Of a stretch of 20,558 bases of DNA, positions 1 through 6,312 are shown one piece after another. The stretch lies in the NCBI GenBank assembly GCA_001871075.1, contig MNUP01000049.1, positions 1-20,558 of the forward strand, given 5' to 3'. Source of the stretch: Candidatus Desantisbacteria bacterium CG1_02_49_89 (GTDB lineage: Bacteria; Desantisbacteria; UBA1551). The notes beneath the pieces were generated by a model. The model saw only the letters and a list, made by a program, of their open reading frames with translations. It was not told the origin of the DNA and did not search any database. A program made the position numbers and the translations under genes. Within the stretch, counting starts at the first letter, position 1. The number at the start of each line of letters is the position of its first letter.

Positions 1-50
1 CCAAAAGATCCTTTACCTTCTTCTTCACCTAAATAGGGCAAGAGAATAGA

Positions 51-77
51 GATTGCTTCGTTTTCACTCGCAATGAC
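51..77 (-). repeat. Dispersed GTCATTGCG...GAAGCAATC repeat, copy 1
   Basis: Read on the minus strand it starts GTCATTGCG and ends GAAGCAATC around a variable centre. The same ends occur at 1248-1273 (minus) and 19703-19738 (plus). I recognise this as a widespread type of dispersed intergenic repeat; its function is unknown to me. Confidence 0.7.
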
Positions 78-108
78 TGAATAAGTTCGGTAGAAAGGAA
101 TTGATAAA

Positions 109-1248
109 ATGGGAAATGTTTTAAAAAAGCAAAATTATTCGAGGCTTGTTGCTGAACTCGCTTCGTTGATTGAACAGGGGCGCAGGGTAGCGGTGCGGTA
201 TGTAAATACCGCCTTGGTGGCAACCTATTGGCTGATGGGTAGGAGGATTGTTGAGTATGAGCAGAAGGGCAAGGAACGGGCGGAATATGGGGAGAAATTG
301 CTGAGAAAGATATCTCATGATTTGACTCCGCGATTTGGGAAAGGCTTTACCGAAAGGAATCTTGAACATATGCGCCAGTTCTACCTTATTTATTCAGAGA
401 TTTCGCACACAGTGTGTGCGAAATTGCTAAAAAGGACAGAAAAGAAATCGCACACAGTGTGTGCCGAATTGATTCCAATATCCCAGACAGTGTCTGGGAT
501 TTCCGAAATACTGTCTCGGAAATTTCCACTATCGTGGTCTCATTATCGCCTGATTATGCGGCTTGAAGAAGCCTTCAAGCGCGAATTCTATGAAGCAGAA
601 TGCGTCCGTGGCAACTGGTCAGTAAGGCAATTGGACAGGCAGATTCAATCTATGCTATACGAAAGGACCGCGCTATCCAAACGCAAGCTTGCAGTAATTG
701 CAAAAGCCCACGAAAGACCAATAATCCTTAAGCCCGAAGATGAAATTAAAGATCCCTATGTCCTGGAATTTCTTAATCTAAAAGATGAATATTCGGAAAC
801 ACAATTAGAAGAAGCTCTAATCAGGTATCTTGAGCACTTCCTTCTTGAGTTGGGAGTCGGTTTTGCTTTTGTCGCGCGGCAGAAAAGGATTACGCTTGAA
901 GGCAGCCATTACCGGCTTGACCTCCTTCTCTATCACCGGATTCTGCGATGCCTTGTGGCAATAGACTTAAAAATCGGCGAGTTCACTCACTCGGATGCCG
1001 GGCAGATGAATCTTTATCTGAATTATCTGAAAGACAAGGAAAGATTTTCAGAAGAAAATGACCCGATAGGCATTATTCTTTGCACGGATAAAAAGAAAAC
1101 AGTTGTTGAATACGCGCTGGGCGGGATGAACAACAGAATATTTGCTTCAAAGTATAAACTGCAGCTACCCGACCCCGAGACCTTAAAATCAAAAATAGAG
1201 CACGAAAAGCAAAGACTTTTGGAAATGAAAATTGTCAAAGCAAGATAG
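109..1248 (+). CDS. DUF1016 (YhcG-type) PDDEXK nuclease-family protein
   Basis: A 379-residue protein with the two-part layout of the DUF1016/YhcG family: a helical N-terminal domain (about 8-150, with TYWLMGRRIVE and FTERNLEHMRQFY) and a C-terminal PDDEXK-like nuclease fold (about 225-360). Probable active-site residues are Asp271 (RLDLLLYH), Asp286 and Lys288 (IDLKIGEF) and Gln299 (AGQMNLYLN). The start is ATG 109 with AGAAAGGA upstream. The family is usually discussed as accessory or defence/mobile-element associated; the target here is unknown. Residues about 98-140 are an inserted stretch encoded by four DNA palindromes (see the repeat entry at 400-523), between the N-terminal domain and the conserved FPLSWSHY motif. 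The TAG stop overlaps the dispersed repeat that starts at 1248, and a second same-orientation copy lies upstream, so the gene looks like a repeat-bounded cassette unrelated to the sugar genes that follow. Confidence 0.9.
   Translation: MGNVLKKQNYSRLVAELASLIEQGRRVAVRYVNTALVATYWLMGRRIVEYEQKGKERAEYGEKLLRKISHDLTPRFGKGFTERNLEHMRQFYLIYSEISHTVCAKLLKRTEKKSHTVCAELIPISQTVSGISEILSRKFPLSWSHYRLIMRLEEAFKREFYEAECVRGNWSVRQLDRQIQSMLYERTALSKRKLAVIAKAHERPIILKPEDEIKDPYVLEFLNLKDEYSETQLEEALIRYLEHFLLELGVGFAFVARQKRITLEGSHYRLDLLLYHRILRCLVAIDLKIGEFTHSDAGQMNLYLNYLKDKERFSEENDPIGIILCTDKKKTVVEYALGGMNNRIFASKYKLQLPDPETLKSKIEHEKQRLLEMKIVKAR
400..523 (+). repeat. Four in-frame palindromes inside the DUF1016 gene
   Basis: Arms 400-410/414-424 (11 bp, loop AGT), 450-455/459-464 (6 bp, loop AGT), 480-488/492-500 (9 bp, loop AGT) and 499-506/516-523 (8 bp, loop 9 nt). 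They encode a repeated S-[HQ]-T-V-[CS] peptide pattern and keep the reading frame open. Confidence 0.85.
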
Positions 1249-1273
1249 ATTGCTTCACTATGTTCGCAATGAC
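1248..1273 (-). repeat. Dispersed GTCATTGCG...GAAGCAATC repeat, copy 2
   Basis: Same ends and orientation as copy 1 at 51-77, so the two form direct repeats around the DUF1016 gene. The first base of the repeat is the last base of that gene's TAG stop codon. Confidence 0.7.
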
Positions 1274-1335
1274 AGAATGAGCCCCCTCACTTTAATTCTC
1301 TCCCACACTGGGGAGAGAGAAATTGATTCAATGGC

Positions 1336-1404
1336 ATCAGGGCTGAAGCCCTGAGTTACGCCTCTGTGTCTCCGTGCCGTGCCCGCCAATCTTCAAGGCG
1401 TGGT
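1336..1404. repeat. Composite repeat: CAGGGCT hairpin plus CACGGA array with nested CCCGCC hairpin
   Basis: A hairpin (TCAGGGCTGAAGCCCTGA) is followed by a minus-strand copy of the CCACGGAGGCACGGAG repeat family (1362-1377). That copy is interrupted at 1378-1404 by an element with core CCCGCCAATCTTCAAGGCG. The same composite, in the other orientation, lies inside the rhamnosidase gene at 18262-18313. Confidence 0.7.
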
Positions 1405-1423
1405 CTCTGTGGGTAATTTTTCT

Positions 1424-1458
1424 ACGATGAACGATGCACGACGAACGATGAACGAGAA
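1424..1458 (+). repeat. 7-nt degenerate tandem array (ACGATGA x5) before the UroD-family gene
   Basis: Five consecutive 7-mers, ACGATGA, ACGATGC, ACGACGA, ACGATGA and ACGAGAA. The last one runs into the AGAAGGAG ribosome binding site (1455-1462) of the gene starting at 1468. Confidence 0.85.
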
Positions 1459-1467
1459 GGAGTTGCT

Positions 1468-2421
1468 ATGACGCCCAAAGAGCGTTTCAAGATCGCGCTG
1501 GAATGCAAGCCGCCGCCAAAAGGCCGCGTGCCCCATTTTGAGCTGGTGTTTTTCCTGACCATGGAGGCGTTTGGCAAGGTCCACCCTTCCCACCGCAGCT
1601 TTCACCAGTGGGACCAGATGAGCGAGACAGAAAGGCAGGTCCAGAGGGAGGATATGGCTGACATCTACGTGAAGACAGCTGAACGTTACGAGCACTCCGC
1701 CATATTCCTGCACCCCAATCCCGGAAGCTTTGAAGAGGTCTGCCGGCTCATTGACATCGTGAAGGAAAAAACCAACGATAAATACATGATCATGATCCAC
1801 GGCGGAGCCACCTACGGGATCCCAAACGGAACCGAAATGGCGAATTTTTCATACTGGCTTGCCGATAAGCCTGACGAAGCGAAAAAGAACGCGGATACCA
1901 TGGTCAACAACGCACTTGACACGGCCGCGAAATATAAAAAGCACGGCGGGCTGGACTGTTTCGCTATGTGCACGGACTACTGCCTTAACACAGGCCCGTT
2001 CCTCAGCCCAGGCCAGTTCTCGGAATTCGTGACCCCATACCTTATCAAGCTTGTAAAAGGATATAGGGATATGGGTTTTTACACCATAATGCACACGGAC
2101 GGCAATATTATGCCTATACTTGACCAGCTTGCGCAATCAAAACCTCACGCTTTGCAGTCGCTTGACCCGCAGGCAAAGGTTGATATAAAGGAAGTAAAAA
2201 AGCTCGTGGGTGACAGGATATGCCTTATAGGGAACGTGAATTGCGGCCTGCTTCAGACAGGCACGGATGAACAGGTCATCGAGTCAGCAAGATACTGCCT
2301 GAAACACGGGATGCCGGGCGGCGGGTACGTATTCTCCACAAGCAACTGCGTTTACACCGGAATGGCGCTGAAGCGGTACGAGCTTATTTTGGATGTCTGG
2401 CGCAAAAAAGGCAACTACTAA
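1468..2421 (+). CDS. Uroporphyrinogen decarboxylase-family protein (MtaA/CmuA-like)
   Basis: A 317-residue protein of the UroD superfamily, TIM-barrel proteins that include haem-pathway UroD and corrinoid-dependent methyltransferases such as MtaA and CmuA. Supporting motifs are the C-terminal half pattern PGQFSEFVTPYLIKLV, HTDGN at 209-213, LIGNVNCG and the C-terminal SNCVYTGM with Cys294. Corrinoid methyltransferases of this type bind zinc with His-x-Cys and a distant Cys; here the middle ligand position is Asp211, with His209 and Cys294 kept, so zinc binding may be altered or the chemistry different. Start ATG 1468 has AGAAGGAG five bases upstream. The protein is shorter than the other UroD-like gene (5860-7028), which does keep His-x-Cys. 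No corrinoid-binding partner is encoded nearby. Haem biosynthesis is unlikely given the carbohydrate context. The true substrate cannot be read from the sequence. Confidence 0.85.
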   Translation: MTPKERFKIALECKPPPKGRVPHFELVFFLTMEAFGKVHPSHRSFHQWDQMSETERQVQREDMADIYVKTAERYEHSAIFLHPNPGSFEEVCRLIDIVKEKTNDKYMIMIHGGATYGIPNGTEMANFSYWLADKPDEAKKNADTMVNNALDTAAKYKKHGGLDCFAMCTDYCLNTGPFLSPGQFSEFVTPYLIKLVKGYRDMGFYTIMHTDGNIMPILDQLAQSKPHALQSLDPQAKVDIKEVKKLVGDRICLIGNVNCGLLQTGTDEQVIESARYCLKHGMPGGGYVFSTSNCVYTGMALKRYELILDVWRKKGNY

Positions 2422-2428
2422 AGGATTA

Positions 2429-2493
2429 ACCACGGAGGCACGGAGGCACAGAGAATTCTTCGGCTTTTACAAATGACAAATGACTAATGACTG
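2429..2493 (+). repeat. Tandem arrays: 8-nt GGCACGGA x3, then 7-nt AAATGAC x3
   Basis: Positions 2429-2452 hold ACCACGGA, GGCACGGA and GGCACAGA. Positions 2471-2491 hold AAATGAC, AAATGAC and TAATGAC. The linker CTTCGGCTTTTAC between them recurs at 8343-8355 before an array with one unit fewer. Confidence 0.85.
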
Positions 2494-2499
2494 CCCTTT

Positions 2500-2519
2500 A
2501 ACCACGAATTAACTCGAAT
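2500..2519 (+). repeat. 10-nt repeat pair (ACNCGAATTA type)
   Basis: Two diverged 10-mers of the form AACCACGAATT / AACTCGAATT. A related pair (GACGAATT, GCACGAATT) follows at about 2561-2577. The rest of this gap carries no gene that I can support. Confidence 0.5.
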
Positions 2520-2614
2520 TGTTTGCTTCGCAACATTCTTTGTGGGTTACGTCGATAAACGACGAATTGCACGAATTTTGAATTCCAGTTTTAAAATAAA
2601 TTCCTTGCTGTTGC

Positions 2615-2646
2615 GTTGACACGTTGATACGCTGACACGTTGACAC
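2615..2646 (+). repeat. 8-nt tandem array (GTTGACAC x4) before the isomerase gene
   Basis: GTTGACAC, GTTGATAC, GCTGACAC and GTTGACAC in perfect register, ending nine bases before the AAGGAGG ribosome binding site of the gene starting at 2668. Confidence 0.9.
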
Positions 2647-2667
2647 GTTTTGAAAAAGGAGGCAGCA

Positions 2668-3522
2668 ATGAAAGTCGGATTAAGCAGCTACAGCTTGATA
2701 CAGGCGATAAACGCGAAGGAGATGGACCTGCCGGGCGCGGTGGCGTGGATAAAGGAGAACGGCGGCGAGCACGTGGAGATAGCGTATGACATCTTTGACC
2801 AGCCGCAGATGGCGGAAACGCTGAAGAAGAAGGCGAAGGACGTGGGGATAGATATTTCAAGTTACACGATAGGCGCCGGGTTCCTGCAGGCGAATAAGGA
2901 AGATTTTGAAAAGGAAGTAGCAAGGGTGAAAAAGCAGGTGGACATAGCCGCGGCGATGGGGGTTAAGCTTATGCGCCACGACGCGGCGTCCAGGCCGCCC
3001 AACGAGTGCGTGATCGAGCAGTTTGACAAAGACCTGCCCCAGATAGTTGACGGTTGCGGCAAGGTCGCGGACTACGCGAAACAGTTCGGCATCACGACAA
3101 GCGTTGAGAACCACGGGTATTTCATGCAGGCAAGCGATAGAATAAGGCTGCTTGTCAAAAAAGTCAACAGGGAAAATTTCAGGACAACCCTGGACGCGGG
3201 GAATTTCATGTGCGTTGACGAGGACCCGATAGCCGCGACAAAGAACAACATATCCATCGCTTCCCACGTTCACTTCAAGGATTTCTATTTCAGGCCCGCT
3301 CACGCGAATCCCGGAGAGGGCTGGTTCCCCACCCTGCACGGCAATTTCCTGAGAGGCTCGATCGTGGGCCAGGGAGACATCGACATAAGGACGGTTCTTA
3401 AGATCATAAAGGATTCCGGGTACAACGGATGCCTGTCAATCGAGTTCGAGGGCTTAGAAGAATGCAAGATGGGCTCAAGGGCGGGAATGGCGTTCGTTAA
3501 GAAGGCTCTGGCTGAGATATAA
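2668..3522 (+). CDS. Sugar phosphate isomerase/epimerase (xylose isomerase-like TIM barrel)
   Basis: A 284-residue protein of the AP endonuclease 2 / xylose isomerase-like TIM-barrel family, which includes tagatose/psicose 3-epimerases, inosose dehydratases and hydroxypyruvate isomerases. The four metal ligands expected in this fold are visible in order: Glu147 (SVENHG), Asp176 (LDAGNF), His202 (HVHFKDF) and Glu259 (LSIEFEG). GQGDIDIRTVLKIIKDSGY before the last ligand is typical. I chose ATG 2668 because AAGGAGG lies six bases upstream; an in-frame TTG at 2650 would put the ribosome binding site inside the coding region. No signal peptide, so cytoplasmic. It sits between a UroD-like gene and a Gfo/Idh/MocA gene. 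Isomerase/epimerase plus Gfo/Idh pairs commonly act on the same sugar or inositol derivative, but the substrate cannot be told from sequence alone. Confidence 0.88.
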   Translation: MKVGLSSYSLIQAINAKEMDLPGAVAWIKENGGEHVEIAYDIFDQPQMAETLKKKAKDVGIDISSYTIGAGFLQANKEDFEKEVARVKKQVDIAAAMGVKLMRHDAASRPPNECVIEQFDKDLPQIVDGCGKVADYAKQFGITTSVENHGYFMQASDRIRLLVKKVNRENFRTTLDAGNFMCVDEDPIAATKNNISIASHVHFKDFYFRPAHANPGEGWFPTLHGNFLRGSIVGQGDIDIRTVLKIIKDSGYNGCLSIEFEGLEECKMGSRAGMAFVKKALAEI

Positions 3523-3525
3523 ATA

Positions 3526-3546
3526 AGTCCACAGTCCACGGTCCAC
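3526..3546 (+). repeat. 7-nt tandem array (AGTCCAC x3)
   Basis: AGTCCAC, AGTCCAC and GGTCCAC directly after the isomerase stop codon. Confidence 0.85.
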
Positions 3547-3555
3547 CGTTTAAAG

Positions 3556-3587
3556 CGTGTCAACGTATCAACGTATCAACGTGTCAG
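3556..3587 (+). repeat. 8-nt tandem array (CGTATCAA x4)
   Basis: CGTGTCAA, CGTATCAA, CGTATCAA and CGTGTCAG, with no spacer between units. Confidence 0.88.
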
Positions 3588-3645
3588 AGCAAAAACAAGG
3601 AATTTATTTAAAACCTCAGTGAATTCAGCGGTAAAATCGGTATTT

Positions 3646-3689
3646 ATCCGTATGCATCCGTATTTTCTAATCCGTATGCATCCGCGAAC
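3646..3689 (+). repeat. 10-nt array (ATCCGTATGC type) before the 3707 gene
   Basis: Units ATCCGTATGC at 3646 and 3670, a longer ATCCGTATTTTCTA at 3656 and ATCCGCGAAC at 3680. The array stops just before AAAAGGAG of the gene starting at 3707. Confidence 0.8.
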
Positions 3690-3706
3690 ACAAAAGGAGA
3701 AGAACA

Positions 3707-4807
3707 ATGGAGAAGATCAAGATTGGGGTGATAGGGTGCGGGAACATAAGCCCTATTTATTTCACGAACCTGAAAAAGTTTGATTTTCTGCAGGTCGCGG
3801 CGTGTTCGGACCTGCTGATCGAAAGGGCGAAGGCAAGGGCGAATGAGTATAAGATACCGAAGGCTTGCAGCGTGAAAGAACTGCTGGCTGACCCGGAGAT
3901 CAAGGTAGTGCTGAACCTTACAATACCCATTGTCCACGCTGAAGTTGACCTCCAGATACTGACAGCGGGTAAGCACTCATACGCGGAAAAACCGCTTGCC
4001 GCGAACCGTAATGACGGCAAAAAGGTAATGAGCGAGGCAAAAAAGAGGAGCCTGCGCGTAGGCTCTGCGCCTGACACGTTTCTTGGCGGGGGCATCCAGA
4101 CCTGCAGGAAGCTCATCGATGACGGTTTTATAGGGAAACCTGTTGCCGGAACATCTTTTATGCTCTGCCACGGCCACGAGACCTGGCACCCTGACCCGGA
4201 CTTCTACTACCAGAAAGGCGGAGGCCCGATGTTCGATATGGGCCCCTATTACCTGACAGCGCTTATCAACCTGCTGGGACCGGTAAAGCGGGTCGCGGCG
4301 TCAACAAAAATGACTTTTCCTGAGCGGCTTATCACCAGCCAGCCGAAAAATGGGACCATTATAAAGGTAAACACTACAACCCATCTTGCGGGAGTTATGG
4401 ATTTCGCGAACGGAGCCATTGTTTCAATGATAACCAGCTTCGACGTCTGGTCAGCAGGCCTTCCGTGCATAGAAATATACGGGACAGAAGGTTGTATCAG
4501 GGTGCCTGACCCCAACGGTTTCGGCGGGCCGGTGGTCGTTTTCAAGAAGGGCTCAAAAGCGTGGGCTGAAACTCCCCTTTCCCATGGCTACTCTGAGAAC
4601 AGCCGGGGTCTGGGTGTCGCGGATATGGCAAAAGCGATTATCTCCGAAAGGAAGCACAGGGCGAGCGGTGACATGGCATTCCACGTGCTTGACATAATGC
4701 AGTCTTATGACGAATCCTCGGATGCAGGCAGGCATATTGAGATCAAGAGCACGTGCGAGCGCCCCCAGGCATTGCCAGCGGGATTGGGGTTCGGCCAAGT
4801 CGATTAA
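3707..4807 (+). CDS. Gfo/Idh/MocA family NAD(P)-dependent oxidoreductase
   Basis: A 366-residue sugar or polyol dehydrogenase-type protein. The N-terminal Rossmann fold is marked by IGVIGCGNI (residues 6-14). The EKP motif at 94-96 carries the usual catalytic lysine, Lys95. The C-terminal alpha/beta domain contains GGGPMFDMGPYY, where Asp177 fits the conserved acid and Tyr181 stands at the place often taken by His. The end, CERPQALPAGL, is a common C-terminal signature of the subfamily. Start ATG 3707 is preceded by AAAAGGAGAAG. This is the first of three members of the family in the window (others at 8794 and 14542). They differ in length and motif, so they probably act on different substrates or steps. 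Cytoplasmic; exact substrate unknown. Confidence 0.9.
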   Translation: MEKIKIGVIGCGNISPIYFTNLKKFDFLQVAACSDLLIERAKARANEYKIPKACSVKELLADPEIKVVLNLTIPIVHAEVDLQILTAGKHSYAEKPLAANRNDGKKVMSEAKKRSLRVGSAPDTFLGGGIQTCRKLIDDGFIGKPVAGTSFMLCHGHETWHPDPDFYYQKGGGPMFDMGPYYLTALINLLGPVKRVAASTKMTFPERLITSQPKNGTIIKVNTTTHLAGVMDFANGAIVSMITSFDVWSAGLPCIEIYGTEGCIRVPDPNGFGGPVVVFKKGSKAWAETPLSHGYSENSRGLGVADMAKAIISERKHRASGDMAFHVLDIMQSYDESSDAGRHIEIKSTCERPQALPAGLGFGQVD

Positions 4808-4815
4808 AAACATTT

Positions 4816-4850
4816 CAAATTTCAAATTGCAAATTTCAAATTGCAAATTT
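4816..4850 (+). repeat. 7-nt tandem array (CAAATTK x5)
   Basis: Alternating CAAATTT and CAAATTG units, five in a row. Related arrays lie at 14414-14441 and, inverted, 14467-14494. Confidence 0.92.
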
Positions 4851-4878
4851 AATCCCTTGAACTTCGGAACCTTTTTAA

Positions 4879-4906
4879 CATCCAGCATTTAGCATCCAGC
4901 ATCCAG
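4879..4906 (+). repeat. 7-nt tandem array (CATCCAG x4) before the esterase gene
   Basis: CATCCAG, CATTTAG, CATCCAG and CATCCAG, ending fifteen bases before ATG 4922. Confidence 0.92.
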
Positions 4907-4921
4907 CAAATAAAGGGAAAC

Positions 4922-5719
4922 ATGGAACGCATACCTGTGTTATTATGGGAAAAAGACGCGCCCGGAGCAACGGGCACAGGGCCTGAAGACTGCCCGCGGC
5001 TTACTTCCTATCTCTTGAAAACCGGCAAGCCGGACAGCGTGGTAATAGTCTGCCCGGGCGGAGGGTATGCTGCAAGGGCTGACCACGAAAAAGAACCGAT
5101 CTCTTTATGGCTGAACTCAATAGGCGTTTCAAGTTTTGTGCTGGACTACAGGGTCGCGCCTTATAAGTATCCTGTGCAGCTGTGGGACGCGCAAAGGGCC
5201 GTAAGGCTGGTCCGCCACAAAGCTAAGGAGTTCAATATTGACCCGAACCGCGTTGGAATGCTGGGTTTTTCAGCCGCAGGCCATCTTACGTCAATGCTTG
5301 GCACTCATTTTGACAGCGGAAAAAAGGATGACCCTGACCCGGTTGAAAGGCAGAGCTGCAGGCCTGACCTGATGATCCTGTGCTACCCGGTCATTTCAGC
5401 CGGGCAATTCATTGAGCCGGGTTCTTTTTCAAACCTTCTCGGCGAGAAAGCCACAAAGGATTTGCTGGATTCCATTTCAAGCGAGAAACAGGTGACTGCA
5501 GACACCCCTCCCGCGTTTATATGGCATACCCGGGACGACCAGGCTGTGTCGGTCGAGAACTCCATTCTTTTTGCGGAAGCTCTTAAAAAATTCAATGTCG
5601 CTTATGAATTGCATATTTTTGAGAGCGGTCCGCACGGCCTTGGACTTGCAAGCGATAACCCAAGTGTAAGCGCCTGGACAAAGTTATGTGAAAAATGGCT
5701 CAAAAAGCAAAATTTCTAG
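4922..5719 (+). CDS. Alpha/beta hydrolase, carbohydrate esterase-like
   Basis: A 265-residue alpha/beta-hydrolase of the acetyl-xylan esterase / BD-FAE-like group of the esterase-lipase superfamily. The oxyanion-hole region is CPGGGY near residue 45. The nucleophile elbow GFSAAGH gives Ser117. The likely acid is Asp205 or Asp206 in TRDDQAV and the base is His238 in GPHGLG. The stretch FVLDYRVAPYKYP before the elbow is typical of these esterases. There is no signal peptide, so it is predicted cytoplasmic and would act on imported, acylated oligosaccharides. Start ATG 4922 has only a weak AAGGGA-type ribosome binding site. Deacylation would fit the sugar-degradation genes around it, but a different ester substrate cannot be excluded. 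Confidence 0.85.
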   Translation: MERIPVLLWEKDAPGATGTGPEDCPRLTSYLLKTGKPDSVVIVCPGGGYAARADHEKEPISLWLNSIGVSSFVLDYRVAPYKYPVQLWDAQRAVRLVRHKAKEFNIDPNRVGMLGFSAAGHLTSMLGTHFDSGKKDDPDPVERQSCRPDLMILCYPVISAGQFIEPGSFSNLLGEKATKDLLDSISSEKQVTADTPPAFIWHTRDDQAVSVENSILFAEALKKFNVAYELHIFESGPHGLGLASDNPSVSAWTKLCEKWLKKQNF

Positions 5720-5735
5720 CAGTCTGCATCTGTAA

Positions 5736-5783
5736 CTCAGGACTTTTCGAAGACCCGCCAATTCTTAAGGTGGGAGTCCTGAG
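5736..5783 (+). repeat. Hairpin CTCAGGACT with a 30-nt insert in its apex
   Basis: The stem 5736-5744 pairs with 5775-5783. The loop is replaced by a 30-nt unit (5745-5774) containing TCGAAGACCCGCCAAT and TTAAGG. Close relatives of the unit sit in the apex of two other hairpins, at 18517-18546 and, on the minus strand, 8489-8518. Confidence 0.85.
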
Positions 5784-5787
5784 AATC

Positions 5788-5843
5788 TCAAACCTAAAGG
5801 TTTGAGTTACTCAAAACAGTGTTTACCTGTGTTAACCTGTGGT
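5788..5843. repeat. AAACCT hairpin and 46-nt repeat inverted at 18471-18516
   Basis: An empty hairpin CTCAAACCTAAAGGTTTGAG is followed by a block. Positions 5798-5843 match the reverse complement of 18471-18516 with 2 differences in 46. The block ends in a 10-nt pair, GTTTACCTGT / GTTAACCTGT (5821-5840), before the next gene's ribosome binding site. Confidence 0.9.
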
Positions 5844-5859
5844 AGAAAAGGAGGTTTTA

Positions 5860-6312
5860 ATGCCGGAATTTTATTTAAAGGACAAACTCGACTTCGCCGC
5901 GCACAATGAGGAAGTTTCGAAGGTCCTGGACGCCTATAATAAAGGAACGCCAACCCGGGTACCTGTGCAGTTATCAATGAACCCCAGGATGATACTGCTG
6001 AATCCCGAGCTTAACACAAAAGGAATTACCTGGAAGCAATATTTCGAAAAACCCGACACGCGCTGGGAAGTGGACCTGCAATTCCAGAAATGGGTAAGGT
6101 TCAACGTCATGCAGGATGTTGAGATGGGCTTTCCGCAGAAGGAATGGGGCGGCATAGGAGTAGGATATTCAAACTGCGACGAAGCAGCTTGGTTCGGCTG
6201 CCCTATCGTGTATCCGAAGAGCGATATGCCGTTCATTGAGCCAATACTGAAAGAAAATAAAAAAAACTTTATGACATACCAAACCCAGCGCCTTTTGACA
6301 GCCCTATTATGA
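5860..6312 (+). CDS. UroD-family protein, N-terminal part of a frameshifted gene
   Basis: Encodes the first part of a UroD/corrinoid-methyltransferase-like protein that continues in the -1 frame at 6309-7028. I set the start at ATG 5860, where AAGGAGG lies five bases upstream; an in-frame GTG at 5839 falls inside the upstream repeat. The frame closes at TGA 6310-6312 after FMTYQTQRLLTALL, which does not look like family sequence. Read in the -1 frame from the A-run at 6259-6266, the same DNA gives LYDIPNPAPFDSPIM, which fits the family pattern before the helix that follows. The break therefore lies at the homopolymer. A repaired product would have about 389 residues, a normal length. The break could be a sequencing or assembly indel, a real mutation, or programmed slippage. 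Confidence 0.8.
   Translation: MPEFYLKDKLDFAAHNEEVSKVLDAYNKGTPTRVPVQLSMNPRMILLNPELNTKGITWKQYFEKPDTRWEVDLQFQKWVRFNVMQDVEMGFPQKEWGGIGVGYSNCDEAAWFGCPIVYPKSDMPFIEPILKENKKNFMTYQTQRLLTALL
6259..6267 (+). other. A8-C run: frameshift site, A AAA AAC slippery heptamer in frame
   Basis: Eight adenines, then C. In the frame of the N-terminal part the last seven bases (6261-6267) read A AAA AAC, the classic -1 slippery form, and a -1 step leads directly into the C-terminal part. I see no obvious strong stem-loop just downstream. Confidence 0.6.

Noticed and set aside
1468-2421. True haem-pathway uroporphyrinogen decarboxylase (hemE)
   Set aside because: HTDGN/C-terminal Cys layout and lack of other haem genes fit the methyltransferase-like branch better.
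2857-3339. Minus-strand open frame of 160 codons
   Set aside because: Opposite the isomerase gene with all metal ligands visible on the + strand; no ribosome binding site or motif.
4707-4892. Small + strand open frame overlapping the end of the oxidoreductase gene
   Set aside because: Runs through the CAAATTK and CATCCAG arrays; its sequence is repeat-derived.
2615-4906. CRISPR array
   Set aside because: Units are 7-10 nt, contiguous and degenerate, without spacers; no cas genes are present.
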